Shown piece after piece: positions 52,615-62,126 of a DNA stretch of 64,000 bases. The stretch's first letter is position 1; the number at the start of each line of letters is the position of its first letter. Position numbers and translations under genes: made by a program. This DNA comes from JBGTBD01 sp041749475 (GTDB taxonomy: Bacteria > Pseudomonadota > Alphaproteobacteria > Rickettsiales > UBA998). The notes beneath the pieces were generated by a model. That model saw nothing but the letters and a program-made list of their open reading frames with translations. It made no database searches and was not told where the DNA came from. The stretch lies in the NCBI GenBank assembly GCA_041749475.1, contig JBGTBD010000067.1, positions 26,868 through 90,867 on the forward strand. Direction: 5' to 3'.

Positions 52615-53736
52615 TCACAATTTACTGTCGCGATGCACCCATACATTCATCAGCAACCCGACGCCGACGAGCGTGGTGATCAGCATCGTCCCCCCGTAGG
52701 AAAGAAGCGGCAGCGGTACGCCGACAACGGGTAGCATCCCCATCGACATACCAATATTGATGAACACATGCAGGAAGATCATCCCCGCGAAGCCGGTGGC
52801 GATGAGCGAGCCGAACCGGTGGCGCGATCGCATCGCGATACCGAGTGCATAGGTGATGAGTAGTGCGAAGCATAGCAGTAACGTCATACTGCCCAGAAAT
52901 CCGAACTCCTCCGCCAGCATGGTGAAGATGAAATCGGTCTGCTTCTCCGGCAGGAAGTCGAGCTGTCCTTGCGAACCTTGCAGGAACCCTTTGCCCGACA
53001 ACCCCCCTGAGCCGACAGCGATCATCGACTGGATGATATTATACCCCGACCCCAGAGGGTCTTCCTCCGGGTTGAGGAAGGTGAGTACGCGCTTCTTCTG
53101 ATATTCATGCAGGAACTGCCATGCGATAGGCGCGGCCATTAACGCCACCGCGCCGACGCTGATGAAATAGACCCACCGCACCCCCGCCGCGAAGAAGATG
53201 ATGGCCCCCGTCACGGTCAGGATGGTCGCCGTACCGAGGTTTGGTTGCCGCAGGATAAGCACACACGGCATGACAATAAGGGCAAGGGGAACAAGCAGGT
53301 GCAAGATGTTGGGTTTCTCGTTGGGGAAACGCGTATGGAAATACCGCGCCAGTGCCATGATGGTGGCGAGCTTCATCAGCTCCGACGGTTGAAGGTTGAC
53401 GCCGCCGAACGTGATCCACCGCTGCGCTCCCATGCCAATGTGCCCCATCACATCCACCACCACCAGCAAGGCGAGGCACGCGCCGTAGATGATATATGTC
53501 CAGCGGTAGAGCCAGCCGATGGAAATTGAGGACAGCACCAGCATCGCGATAAGACCGGGGATGAACCGCGTCCCTTGTGCGAAGGCCCAGGGGTGGATAT
53601 TGCCTCCGGCCGCGGAATACTGCATCGCGATACCCATGCCCGTCAGCGCCAGCACCAGCAGCATCACGCCCCAGTGCAATTGCTCTACCGACCGCATCAG
53701 CGACCGCGTCTGTTGCCATGACCGCGCGACTCTCAT
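52615..53736 (-). CDS. rodA: Peptidoglycan glycosyltransferase RodA
   Basis: A 373-residue SEDS-family membrane protein with about ten helices. It has the SEDS landmarks GAQRWITFGGVNLQPSELMKLA and the late VVGVPLPLLSYGGTMLITTL. It polymerises lipid II glycan strands for cell elongation with PBP2, whose gene overlaps it by four bases (ATGA). It is the last shape gene of mreC-mreD-mrdA-rodA. Confidence 0.96.
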   Translation of the reverse strand: MRVARSWQQTRSLMRSVEQLHWGVMLLVLALTGMGIAMQYSAAGGNIHPWAFAQGTRFIPGLIAMLVLSSISIGWLYRWTYIIYGACLALLVVVDVMGHIGMGAQRWITFGGVNLQPSELMKLATIMALARYFHTRFPNEKPNILHLLVPLALIVMPCVLILRQPNLGTATILTVTGAIIFFAAGVRWVYFISVGAVALMAAPIAWQFLHEYQKKRVLTFLNPEEDPLGSGYNIIQSMIAVGSGGLSGKGFLQGSQGQLDFLPEKQTDFIFTMLAEEFGFLGSMTLLLCFALLITYALGIAMRSRHRFGSLIATGFAGMIFLHVFINIGMSMGMLPVVGVPLPLLSYGGTMLITTLVGVGLLMNVWVHRDSKL

Positions 53737-55538
53737 GCAGGCTCTCCTTTGACGGGATAGAGTTCAAATATTTTCATTACTACGTCACGCGCCACAGGTG
53801 CTGCCGCCGATGCTCCGCCGCCCCCGTGCTCGACGATGACCGACACGGCATATTCCGGCAATTCCGCAGGCGCGTATCCCACGAACAGCGCATGGTGGCG
53901 TTGCAGCCAGGGAATCGTATTCTGATCCACCCCGCGCTGGGTGATGCGGCGTACTTGCGACGTTCCCGTTTTCCCCCCCATCGTCAGGTTGGGGTCGGGT
54001 AGTTTACTTCCGAGCGCTGTACCTCCCGGTTTATTGACCACGCTGAACATACCGTCCATGATGCGGGTGAGATGCTCCGGCGTGAAGCCGAGGGATGCGG
54101 GCTTTGCGTCAAGATGCGCGGTGTTGAGGCGCGGTAGAACCGCCATCCCCCCATTCACCAGACGCGACGTCATTACGCAAAGCTGCAGGGGCGTCGTCAG
54201 CACATACCCTTGCCCGATGCCGACATTCACCGTATCCCCCGCCATCCACGGCATGTTATAGCTTTTGCGTTTCCATGCCGCATCGGGGACGATACCGGTC
54301 TTCTCACCGGGAATTTCGATGCCCGTGCGCTCTCCTAATCCTAATTTGCGTGACATCTCGGCGATGGGGTCGATACCCATGCGGTAGGCCATCGTGTAGA
54401 AGAACGTATCGCATGATTCTTGCAGGGCCGTGTTCACGTTCATCGATCCGTGCCCCCCCGGTTTCCAGCAATTGAACCGATGATTGCCGAGATAGAAATG
54501 CCCGGGACAGAAGACACTGTTTCCTCCTTGGATCATTCCTTTCTCCAGCGCCGCCAACCCGACCACCATCTTGAAGGTCGAACCCGGCGGATATTGCCCG
54601 GAGATGGCTTTGTTCAGCAGCGGGTTTTTTTCATTGCCGCGCAACTCGTCCCAATAGACTTGGGAGATGCCTTCGCTGAATCGGTTGGGGTCGAACGACG
54701 GCATGGAAACGAGTGCCAGAACCTCCCCCGTATTGACCTTCATCACGCAGATTGCTCCGCTTTCCTCACCAAGGCGTTCGGCGCAATAGCCTTGCAGTTT
54801 GCGGTCAATGGTGAGGGTGAGGTCGACACCGTTATCGGGTTCCTTACGCTCCACCTCGCGCACCATCAGCCCATTCGCATTCATCTCCAGATGACGTAAG
54901 CCCGGCTTGCCGCGCAACTCTTCCTCAAATGATTTCTCAACACCATTCTTGCCGATCTTGAAGCCCGGCAACTTCAATACCGGCTCATCAGGGTCCAACT
55001 CCGCTTGCGATACGCCCCCCACATACCCAAGCAGGTGGGACGCGCGGTCGGTGAGCGGATAGGTGCGTAACTGCCCGGTCTCGATGATCATGCCCGGCAT
55101 CTCGGCGGAGTAGAATTGTAGGCGCGCCAACTCGTCCCAACTCAGGTGATCCTTGATTTTAAAGGAATGCCCCTTCCATTGCCGCTTCATTTCCTGCTCC
55201 AGTTTTTGCTGCGTCGGCAACGTAATCTTGAGCAGGCGGCAGATGCGCTTCAAATGCTTGGCGGTGGTGACGGGGTCTTCCTTCTTCAGCAACACTTGAT
55301 ATTGTAGGTTATTCTCCGCCAGCAACTTGCGGTTCCGGTCGAGGATACGCCCCCGCGCCGGGGCAATCAGTTGCAGGTTGATGCGATTATCTTCCGCCAA
55401 TGTCCGGTACGTGTCGGACTGAACGAATTGCAGATAATAAAGCCGCGCGCCGAGCGCCGTGAACGTGACACCTTTCACCCCGCCAAGGATGATGGCGCGG
55501 CGAGTGAAGAGCTTATGCCGTTCGGTGATCTTGCGCAT
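53733..55538 (-). CDS. mrdA: Penicillin-binding protein 2
   Basis: A 601-residue transpeptidase with one N-terminal membrane helix (about 13-32), a pedestal domain and a penicillin-binding domain. The active-site motifs are STFK with Ser320, SCD in ALQESCDTFFY, and KTGT from Lys523. It cross-links peptidoglycan during elongation and activates RodA. Gene order and overlap with rodA are canonical. Confidence 0.96.
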   Translation of the reverse strand: MRKITERHKLFTRRAIILGGVKGVTFTALGARLYYLQFVQSDTYRTLAEDNRINLQLIAPARGRILDRNRKLLAENNLQYQVLLKKEDPVTTAKHLKRICRLLKITLPTQQKLEQEMKRQWKGHSFKIKDHLSWDELARLQFYSAEMPGMIIETGQLRTYPLTDRASHLLGYVGGVSQAELDPDEPVLKLPGFKIGKNGVEKSFEEELRGKPGLRHLEMNANGLMVREVERKEPDNGVDLTLTIDRKLQGYCAERLGEESGAICVMKVNTGEVLALVSMPSFDPNRFSEGISQVYWDELRGNEKNPLLNKAISGQYPPGSTFKMVVGLAALEKGMIQGGNSVFCPGHFYLGNHRFNCWKPGGHGSMNVNTALQESCDTFFYTMAYRMGIDPIAEMSRKLGLGERTGIEIPGEKTGIVPDAAWKRKSYNMPWMAGDTVNVGIGQGYVLTTPLQLCVMTSRLVNGGMAVLPRLNTAHLDAKPASLGFTPEHLTRIMDGMFSVVNKPGGTALGSKLPDPNLTMGGKTGTSQVRRITQRGVDQNTIPWLQRHHALFVGYAPAELPEYAVSVIVEHGGGGASAAAPVARDVVMKIFELYPVKGEPA

Positions 55539-55545
55539 GGAATCC

Positions 55546-56049
55546 TTAGTATCGCACGGCGGGGATGAGGGGCAGCAGGCGCGATAATAGCAGATGCAGC
55601 ATCGGGTAAAAAGCGGAAGTGATGATCCACGGCATCAGGATGAGCGAGTAGTCCATCGCACTGCCGTTCAGCCATAAGAATAGCACCCACGCCCCCGCCC
55701 AATATCCGAGAGAACAGAGCACGAACCCGCCCCAGTAATGCCAGATGGATTTGCGCTGGAAATGCTTTGCCATCCACTTCACCGCGTAATGGAAAAGGAT
55801 GAAGAGGACAGGGTGCATCCCCATCGGCATCCCTTCGATGACATCGACCATCAGCCCGCCGCTGAATAACAACCACGCAGGCAGATACGCGCTACGCCGC
55901 AAGCTGAAATAATAAACGGGGATGATGGCCCAGAACGGCATCGTCGCCCCCATCGGCGCAGGGGTAAGGCTGAACAACAGCAACAGGAAGAAGGTGGCGG
56001 TCACCACCAGCAATCCGCGCAGGTAGTCGCCACTGAACCATGCCACCAT
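55546..56049 (-). CDS. mreD: Rod shape-determining protein MreD
   Basis: A 167-residue membrane protein with five or six helices. The segment GLMVDVIEGMPMGMHPVLF matches the conserved MreD core. AAGGTTCTCAC precedes the ATG. It lies nine bases after mreC and seven before mrdA. It is a scaffold of the elongasome. Confidence 0.9.
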   Translation of the reverse strand: MVAWFSGDYLRGLLVVTATFFLLLLFSLTPAPMGATMPFWAIIPVYYFSLRRSAYLPAWLLFSGGLMVDVIEGMPMGMHPVLFILFHYAVKWMAKHFQRKSIWHYWGGFVLCSLGYWAGAWVLFLWLNGSAMDYSLILMPWIITSAFYPMLHLLLSRLLPLIPAVRY

Positions 56050-56058
56050 GTGAGAACC

Positions 56059-56892
56059 TTACTTGTTGACGGGCGTTACGGCCTGAACATACTCGAGCGC
56101 GGTGAAATCCACCAGCGGCTGGATGCGGATGTTTCCGTCCTTCATGGACACCACTTCCCCGATAGGAAGCCCGGCGGGGAATACGCCGCCATCACTGGAG
56201 GTGAAGATACGCTCCCCCACTTTCAACTTACTCGTCGCGGGGACGTATTGTAGGAAAGGGGTTTCGGTATTGTCACCCGTGAGAATAGCACGGGTACGGC
56301 TGGTCTCGCTGATGATGGGGATACGCGAATTGATGTCCGTAATCAGCAGCACGCGGGAGGAATCCTCACCCGCATCCGTGATCCGACCCACCAGCCCGTC
56401 ACTGGAAATGATGGCCTGATAGCGTTTGATGCCCAGCTTCTTGCCCGTATCGAGCAACAGGCTGCTGGAGAATACATGCTGTGGGTTGCCGATGACGCGC
56501 GCGGTGACGTACCCTGCGCGGGACATCGCTTTCAGGTTGACCAGTGCCCGCAGTGCTTCATTCTCGGACTGCATTTGCGTGCCGATGCTCTGCCATTGCA
56601 GCAGGCGGGTATTCTCCTCGCGCAACCGCTCATTCTCCTGATAGAGGAACGCCACTTCGGTCAGACGCTTGTTGAACCTGTCCACCAGTTCGGCAGGCGT
56701 GGAAAGTACGGAGACAACGGGAACGAGCCCGTCCTGAATGCCATGACGCAGCTGCGCGAGTTTCTCGGGATGTTTCTGGCTGAGGAAGAGGAGGATGGCC
56801 GCGATCAGGAGGAATAACAACGCGCTGCTTTTAGCGACCCATACTTTCAGCGGGATGGTCAGGGTTTTCGTCCGGGAGTGAAAAGTCGTCAC
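56059..56892 (-). CDS. mreC: Rod shape-determining protein MreC
   Basis: A 277-residue protein with one membrane helix (about 21-40), a coiled coil (about 65-100) and a beta-rich periplasmic domain with GLVGRITDAGEDSSRVLLITDINSRIP. The start is GTG with AAGGTAATGAA before it. It usually follows mreB, but the gene upstream here is a divergent DedA-family gene, so mreB must lie elsewhere. Confidence 0.94.
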   Translation of the reverse strand: MTTFHSRTKTLTIPLKVWVAKSSALLFLLIAAILLFLSQKHPEKLAQLRHGIQDGLVPVVSVLSTPAELVDRFNKRLTEVAFLYQENERLREENTRLLQWQSIGTQMQSENEALRALVNLKAMSRAGYVTARVIGNPQHVFSSSLLLDTGKKLGIKRYQAIISSDGLVGRITDAGEDSSRVLLITDINSRIPIISETSRTRAILTGDNTETPFLQYVPATSKLKVGERIFTSSDGGVFPAGLPIGEVVSMKDGNIRIQPLVDFTALEYVQAVTPVNK

Positions 56893-57108
56893 TTCATTAC
56901 CTTGTTATGTATGGCCGTCACTATCTCAGGCTCTCCTACCTTTAATGTTAGCGGATATGGCTTAAATTTAGTTTAATACACCCTGTCTTTAAAATAAAAC
57001 CTATTGCCGGTTGATTACAAGTGTTAATTACAAAAACCCTTCCTGCAAATCGTCTTGCCTTCCGACGCGAGAACCATTACACAAACAATCTCATAAACTG
57101 AAGGTGTC

Positions 57109-57729
57109 ATGGAAGATATTATTGAGCATCTGGTCGATGTGGTGGAAACCTTCGGCTATCTGGGCATTTTCGTGATGACCTTCATCGAAAGCTCCTTTAT
57201 CCCGCTTCCGGCCGAAATCACCATGATTCCTGCAGGCTACCTCGTGCATGCGGGGAAGATGAACTTCTTCAGCGTCCTGATCGCGAGCACCGCAGGCACG
57301 GTCTGCGGAGCCTACTTCAATTACTGGATCGCGAAAAAATATGGCCGCCAGCTCTTGCTGCGTTTCGGTAAGATGTTCTTCCTGACGGAAGAGAAGCTAC
57401 AGAAAATCGACCGCTATTTCGTGGAGCATGGCTCCATCTCCGTCTTTACCGGGCGGTTGCTCCCCGGCATCAAGCATTATATCTCCTTCCCCGCAGGTCT
57501 GGCGCGGATGGAGCTGCATAAGTTCATTTTCTACACCGCCCTCGGCGGCAGTATCTGGATGGCCATCCTCACCGCCACAGGCTATTTCATCGGGGAAAAC
57601 AAGCACTTGATCGACCAGAATGTGATGTACGTCAAAATAGGCGTGCTCGGCGCGTTGGTGCTGTTGATCGCCATCTACATCCTCGTCAAACGCTACCGCA
57701 AAAAGCACAACACCCCTCCTGCGGCGTAA
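57109..57729 (+). CDS. DedA-family membrane protein
   Basis: A 206-residue member of the DedA/SNARE-associated family. It has the conserved ESSFIPLPAEITMIPAGYL near the N-terminus, a GxxxG-rich middle and FTGRLLPGIKHYISFPAGLARM. DedA proteins move lipid carriers such as undecaprenyl phosphate or phosphatidylethanolamine across the membrane and support envelope stress tolerance. GAAGGTGTC precedes the ATG. It stands alone. Confidence 0.92.
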   Translation: MEDIIEHLVDVVETFGYLGIFVMTFIESSFIPLPAEITMIPAGYLVHAGKMNFFSVLIASTAGTVCGAYFNYWIAKKYGRQLLLRFGKMFFLTEEKLQKIDRYFVEHGSISVFTGRLLPGIKHYISFPAGLARMELHKFIFYTALGGSIWMAILTATGYFIGENKHLIDQNVMYVKIGVLGALVLLIAIYILVKRYRKKHNTPPAA

Positions 57730-57761
57730 GCAGACATACACCCCAAACCATACAAAACCAC

Positions 57762-57959
57762 TGTCATTCCCGCGAAAGCGGGAATCCATGCATGCAAATT
57801 GCACAGCAGGTGTGGATTGCCCCGTCGCGTATGCTCCTCGCAATGACGAGGGTGTGTTGTGCGGTCTTCCCGCATTGGGAGCGAAGCGTGGCAATCCACC
57901 CTTCACATAGGCCACTACGTCTGCTTACAGATGGATTCCCGCTTGCGCGGGTATGACAT
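57762..57959. repeat. Composite repeat: family B pair nested inside family A copy 3
   Basis: The outer arms (57762-57789 and 57931-57959) are family A. Within them lies another inverted pair: 57812-57849, ending CTCCTCGCAATGACGAG, and 57877-57898, AGCGAAGCGTGGCAATCCA. The pair matches a second palindromic family (family B). It fills the gap between the converging dedA-like and phosphomannomutase genes. Confidence 0.8.
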
Positions 57960-57975
57960 AATAGAAGAGGGGAGC

Positions 57976-59412
57976 CTAATGCCCCGCGGTCGGTTCCAGC
58001 GTCAGGTTGGTAACCCCACTCAGGCGCAACTGATCCCGCACCATATCTTTCAACTGCTCCAACTGTTCCAGAGACGTCGCTTCGCACCGCACGATGATGG
58101 CCGATTGCGTATTGGAAGCCCTTGCCAGCCACCAGCCCCCGTCAATGGAGACCCGCACCCCGTCCACTTCGTTGACTGTAAGGTCAGTCAGTTTCAAGCG
58201 ATCACGGATTTCCTCGACGATGGTGAATTTTCGCACTGCATCGACATCGATGCGGATTTCCGGGGTGTTAATCGCCTCGGGGATGGAATCACGCATTTCG
58301 GCCAAGCTTTCCGGTGCGTGGGCTACCAGATCCATCAACCGCACAGCGGCATAGAGCCCGTCATCGAACCCGTAATACCCGTCCGCGAAGAAGATATGCC
58401 CGCTCATCTCCCCGGCAATGGCGGCTTTTTCCTCCGCCATCTTGGCTTTGATGAGCGAATGCCCGGTTTTCCACATCATCGGTTTCCCGCCATGGGCGGC
58501 AATGTCGTCGAACAATGTCTGGCTGGCTTTGACATCGGCGATGATGGTCGCCCCCGGCTTACGGGTAAGGATTTCCCGGGCGAAGAACATCAGTAATTGA
58601 TCACCCCAGAGGATGCGCCCTTGCCCATCCACCGCGCCGATACGGTCACCGTCACCGTCGAAGGCAACGCCTATGTCCGCGTTAGTCTCTTTCACTTTTG
58701 CAATAAGGTCGGCAAGGTTCTCGGGGATCGTAGGGTCAGGATGGTGGTTCGGGAACGTCCCGTCCATTTCGGCATATAATAAGTGATGTGTCCCCGGTAA
58801 TTTCTGGCTGATGGCGACCATTGCTTCGCCTGCCGCGCCATTGCCCGCATCCCACACCACCGTCAGCGGCTTCGCGCCTTCTGTCCGGAAACCGACTGCC
58901 AGACGGTCGATATAATCATCGAAAATGGGGGTGACGGTAATGCTTCCCCCGGCCACGTCCGGCGAGCCTTCCTTCATCATCTCCCCCAGTTCCAGTATCT
59001 GTTCACCGAAGAACGGCTTTCCCTTCAGCATCATTTTGAACCCGTTATGGTGCGGCGGGTTGTGGGAGCCAGTCACCATGATCCCGGCATCTGCCTGCCA
59101 GTGATAGGTCGCGAAATAGAGCATCGGCGTTGGTCCCGCGCCGCCATCGAGCACGATCGCCCCGGCATCCCGCATGCCCTCGCTCAAGGCGTGGGAGAGC
59201 ATCGGCGAACTCACCCGCCCGTCCCGCGCCGTAGCGATACGGGGGTTCGCTTCGCCCGATATAGTGCGTGTCATGGTTACGAAAGCGCGGCCCAACGCAT
59301 AGGCGACCGACTCCGTCAGCGCATCCCCTACCGTTCCCCGTATATCGTAAGCGCGCAGAATGGAGGTATCGAACGAGAAGGGGTGAGTGAGCTGGAGGGC
59401 AGGTGTCGGCAT
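57976..59412 (-). CDS. Phosphomannomutase/phosphoglucomutase
   Basis: A 478-residue alpha-D-phosphohexomutase of the AlgC/ManB type. It has FDTSILRAYDIRGTVGD, the phosphoserine loop TGSHNPP (Ser116), the metal loop DGDGDRIG and the sugar-binding GEMSGHIFF. It interconverts mannose-6-phosphate and mannose-1-phosphate. Together with the divergent ManC gene it supplies GDP-mannose for surface glycans. Confidence 0.93.
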   Translation of the reverse strand: MPTPALQLTHPFSFDTSILRAYDIRGTVGDALTESVAYALGRAFVTMTRTISGEANPRIATARDGRVSSPMLSHALSEGMRDAGAIVLDGGAGPTPMLYFATYHWQADAGIMVTGSHNPPHHNGFKMMLKGKPFFGEQILELGEMMKEGSPDVAGGSITVTPIFDDYIDRLAVGFRTEGAKPLTVVWDAGNGAAGEAMVAISQKLPGTHHLLYAEMDGTFPNHHPDPTIPENLADLIAKVKETNADIGVAFDGDGDRIGAVDGQGRILWGDQLLMFFAREILTRKPGATIIADVKASQTLFDDIAAHGGKPMMWKTGHSLIKAKMAEEKAAIAGEMSGHIFFADGYYGFDDGLYAAVRLMDLVAHAPESLAEMRDSIPEAINTPEIRIDVDAVRKFTIVEEIRDRLKLTDLTVNEVDGVRVSIDGGWWLARASNTQSAIIVRCEATSLEQLEQLKDMVRDQLRLSGVTNLTLEPTAGH

Positions 59413-59625
59413 GAGAAAAACTCCTTAACAAGGCAACGAGTGAAGTATGTATAGAAGGTGATGTTAATTAGCTAGCATTCAATTTTAAGTTTATTTTAAG
59501 CAACCTAGGATAAACTAATACTATGAGAAAAAAATAAATCCTATTTTTCATGGGGTTAAAAATCTAATCACGAAGAATTCGGCCAAAGCAGAAGTGTTTA
59601 CAACCACAGGTTTATTTATTCTGCC

Positions 59626-59654
59626 TTGTAACATACGGACTCTTTACACATAAT
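59626..59654 (+). promoter_or_regulatory. Putative promoter of the ManC gene
   Basis: TTGTAA (59626-59631) and CATAAT (59649-59654) are 17 bases apart, about 40 bases before the start codon. The rest of the 281-base AT-rich gap (59413-59693) shows nothing else clear. Confidence 0.4.
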
Positions 59655-59693
59655 GACAGATATTTTGCATCGCAACATATCTGGGGAGATAAT

Positions 59694-61160
59694 ATGGCGC
59701 AAGCGAATCTAGAGCCGGTACACGGCAAGTCAATTCCTATCATTCCGGTCATTCTGTCGGGTGGTGTGGGTAGTCGCCTCTGGCCATTGTCACGCAATCA
59801 GTTCCCGAAACAATTTTTAGGGTTAACCGGGAAAGGCGAAGGCAGCCTATTGGAACAAACTGCCGGACGCCTCAAGAACGGTATTTCCATGCAGCCCCCC
59901 GTCGTGGTCTGCAATCAGGAGCACCGCTTCCTCGTCGCTGAGCATTTACAACGCGCCGGATTCCCGCAGTCCGATATTATTCTTGAACCGGAAGGTCGCA
60001 ACACAGCGCCCGCCATCACCATCGCCGCGATGCACCTGCAGAAGCATTATAAGAACGCGCTGATGCTCGTCCTGCCGTCCGACCACATCATCCGTGACCC
60101 GGAAGCTTTCGCCGAAGCGGTGAAGACCGCGGCCAAAGCCGCCAGCAAGGGCAAGCTGGTCACGTTCGGCATCACTCCTGAATATCCTGAAACCGGCTAC
60201 GGCTATATTCGCCAAGGGGACGCATCTTCGGATATAGACGGTGTCTATGATGTCTCCAGCTTCGTCGAGAAACCGGACAAGAAAACCGCGGAAGACTATG
60301 TCGCCAGCCGTCAATATTCCTGGAACAGCGGCATGTTCATGTTCCCCATCACCACCTTCCTCGCGGAGGTGAAAATCCATCATCCTGAAATCATCCGCTG
60401 CTGCGGCCTAGCGCTGGAGCATGGGGAGCGAGATGCCGATTTCATCCGCATCAACGCCAAGGAATTCATCAAGAACCCTTCTATCTCCATCGATTATGCC
60501 CTGATGGAACAGACCGATAAAGCCGCCGTCGTACCCGTCGCCTGTGGCTGGAGCGATGCGGGCGCATGGGATTCCCTATGGCGCATCGGCACGAAGGACG
60601 ATAATGGCAACGTCAATTTCGGAACCGTCTATGCGTTCGACACTAAAAATAGCTATCTCCATGCCGAAGGCGGCGCACCGGTTGCCACGCTCGGCGTTGA
60701 AGACCTCGTCATCGTCTCGATGAAGGACATGGTGCTCGTCGCCCGTAAGGATCGCGCGCAGGACGTCAAAAAAGTCATGGACATGGTGAAGCAGAATAAT
60801 AGCCAGCTGGTCGATCATCACCAGCGCGTCTACCGCCCGTGGGGTTTCTACGAAACGGTGGAACTTGGATTACGTCACCAGGTGAAACATATTCAGGTGA
60901 AACCCGGCGCGAAACTCTCCGTCCAGATGCACCACCACCGCGCGGAACATTGGGTTATCGTTGGCGGCACGGCGCAAGTGCAGTGCGATGACGAGGTGAA
61001 GATTCTCACCGAGAACGATCACGTCTACATCCCGCTAGGCTCCATCCACTCGGTAGAGAATATCGGCAAGATCCCGCTCGATTTCATCGAAGTCCAGCAC
61101 GGGACGTATCTTGGGGAAGACGACATCGTCCGCATCTCCGACCTCTACGGCCGCGCCTAA
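59694..61160 (+). CDS. manC: Mannose-1-phosphate guanylyltransferase/mannose-6-phosphate isomerase
   Basis: A 488-residue two-domain enzyme of the AlgA/ManC/RfbM type. The N-terminal nucleotidyltransferase has GGVGSRLWPLSRNQFPKQF and FVEKPDKKTAEDYV. The C-terminal cupin isomerase domain has QMHHHRAEHWVIVGG. It makes GDP-mannose from mannose-1-phosphate. GGGGAGATAAT precedes the ATG. It is divergent from the phosphomannomutase. Confidence 0.94.
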   Translation: MAQANLEPVHGKSIPIIPVILSGGVGSRLWPLSRNQFPKQFLGLTGKGEGSLLEQTAGRLKNGISMQPPVVVCNQEHRFLVAEHLQRAGFPQSDIILEPEGRNTAPAITIAAMHLQKHYKNALMLVLPSDHIIRDPEAFAEAVKTAAKAASKGKLVTFGITPEYPETGYGYIRQGDASSDIDGVYDVSSFVEKPDKKTAEDYVASRQYSWNSGMFMFPITTFLAEVKIHHPEIIRCCGLALEHGERDADFIRINAKEFIKNPSISIDYALMEQTDKAAVVPVACGWSDAGAWDSLWRIGTKDDNGNVNFGTVYAFDTKNSYLHAEGGAPVATLGVEDLVIVSMKDMVLVARKDRAQDVKKVMDMVKQNNSQLVDHHQRVYRPWGFYETVELGLRHQVKHIQVKPGAKLSVQMHHHRAEHWVIVGGTAQVQCDDEVKILTENDHVYIPLGSIHSVENIGKIPLDFIEVQHGTYLGEDDIVRISDLYGRA

Positions 61161-61222
61161 TTTTTCCCGGTTGACGGTTTCCGCCTCCATTCGCTAGATT
61201 GCGCGCAGAGGAGTTCACCGTC

Positions 61223-61969
61223 ATGGCAGGCCATTCACAGTTTAAGAACATCATGCACCGGAAGGGCGCGAAAGACGCTAAGCGTGCGAAGATTTTCGCG
61301 AAGATAGCGCGCGAAATCATCGTCGCCGCGAAAAGCAGTCCCGACCCCGCCGGTAACCCGCGCCTACGCTCCGCCATCCAGCTGGCGCGTTCCGAGAACA
61401 TGCCGCGCGACAAGATCGAAGCCGCCATCAAAAAAGGCTCCGGTGCGACCGACGGTGATAATTATGACGAGATCCGCTACGAAGGCTACGGCCCCGGCGG
61501 TGTCGCCATCATCGTCGAATGCCTGACGGATAACAGGAATCGCACCGCCGCCGACGTTCGCTCCATCTTCACCAAGAATAACGGCAATATGGGCGAGACC
61601 GGAAGTGTCAATTTCATGTTCGACCGCGTCGGTCTGATAGAATACCCGGCGGATAAAGCCTCCGAAGAAACCATGTTTGAAGCGGCCGTAGATGCGGGCG
61701 CGGATAATTGCGAATCGGACAGTGCCACCCACCGCATCACCTGCGCCCCCGATTCCCTCCACGAAGTCGCGCGTGCACTGGAGCAGACATTCGGCGAATC
61801 CGCAGGCGCGAAGCTGACATGGATTCCCAAGACCGGCAGCCCCATCGACGAGGAACAGGCCCAAGCCCTGATGAAACTGATCGATGTGCTGGAGGATTAC
61901 GACGACGTGCAATACGTCTATTCCAACTTCGAAGTCTCCGACGAAGTGATGCAGCGGTTGAGTGCGTAA
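61223..61969 (+). CDS. yebC: YebC/PmpR-family regulatory protein
   Basis: A 248-residue YebC family protein with the characteristic start AGHSQFKNIMHRKGAKDAKRAK, followed by ENMPRDKIEAAIKKG and GYGPGGVAIIVECLTDN. GAGGAGTTCACCGTC precedes the ATG; upstream extension is not supported. YebC proteins are reported as DNA-binding regulators and as helpers of translation through proline stretches. The place before ruvC is the common one. Confidence 0.95.
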   Translation: MAGHSQFKNIMHRKGAKDAKRAKIFAKIAREIIVAAKSSPDPAGNPRLRSAIQLARSENMPRDKIEAAIKKGSGATDGDNYDEIRYEGYGPGGVAIIVECLTDNRNRTAADVRSIFTKNNGNMGETGSVNFMFDRVGLIEYPADKASEETMFEAAVDAGADNCESDSATHRITCAPDSLHEVARALEQTFGESAGAKLTWIPKTGSPIDEEQAQALMKLIDVLEDYDDVQYVYSNFEVSDEVMQRLSA

Positions 61970-61971
61970 AA

Positions 61972-62106
61972 GAAGAGTTCAGAGTTCGGAGTTCAGTAGT
62001 GAAGGAGTATGCGTCACCCCGTTATATGTGGGGGTCTGGTAAGCCGAATACCGTCATGCGACGGCATGACATCACTGAACTTCGAACTCTGGACTCCGAA
62101 CTCTTC
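61972..62106. repeat. Long inverted repeat in the yebC-ruvC gap
   Basis: GAAGAGTTCAGAGTTCGGAG begins the left arm (61972-62001). It pairs with the right arm ending CGAACTCTTC (62072-62106) after a short internal offset. Each arm has short GAGTTC repeats, and another small hairpin (GTCATGC-GACG-GCATGAC) lies in the loop. It may stop transcription after yebC. Confidence 0.7.
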
Positions 62107-62126
62107 CTCCACTATACTCCCTCCCA

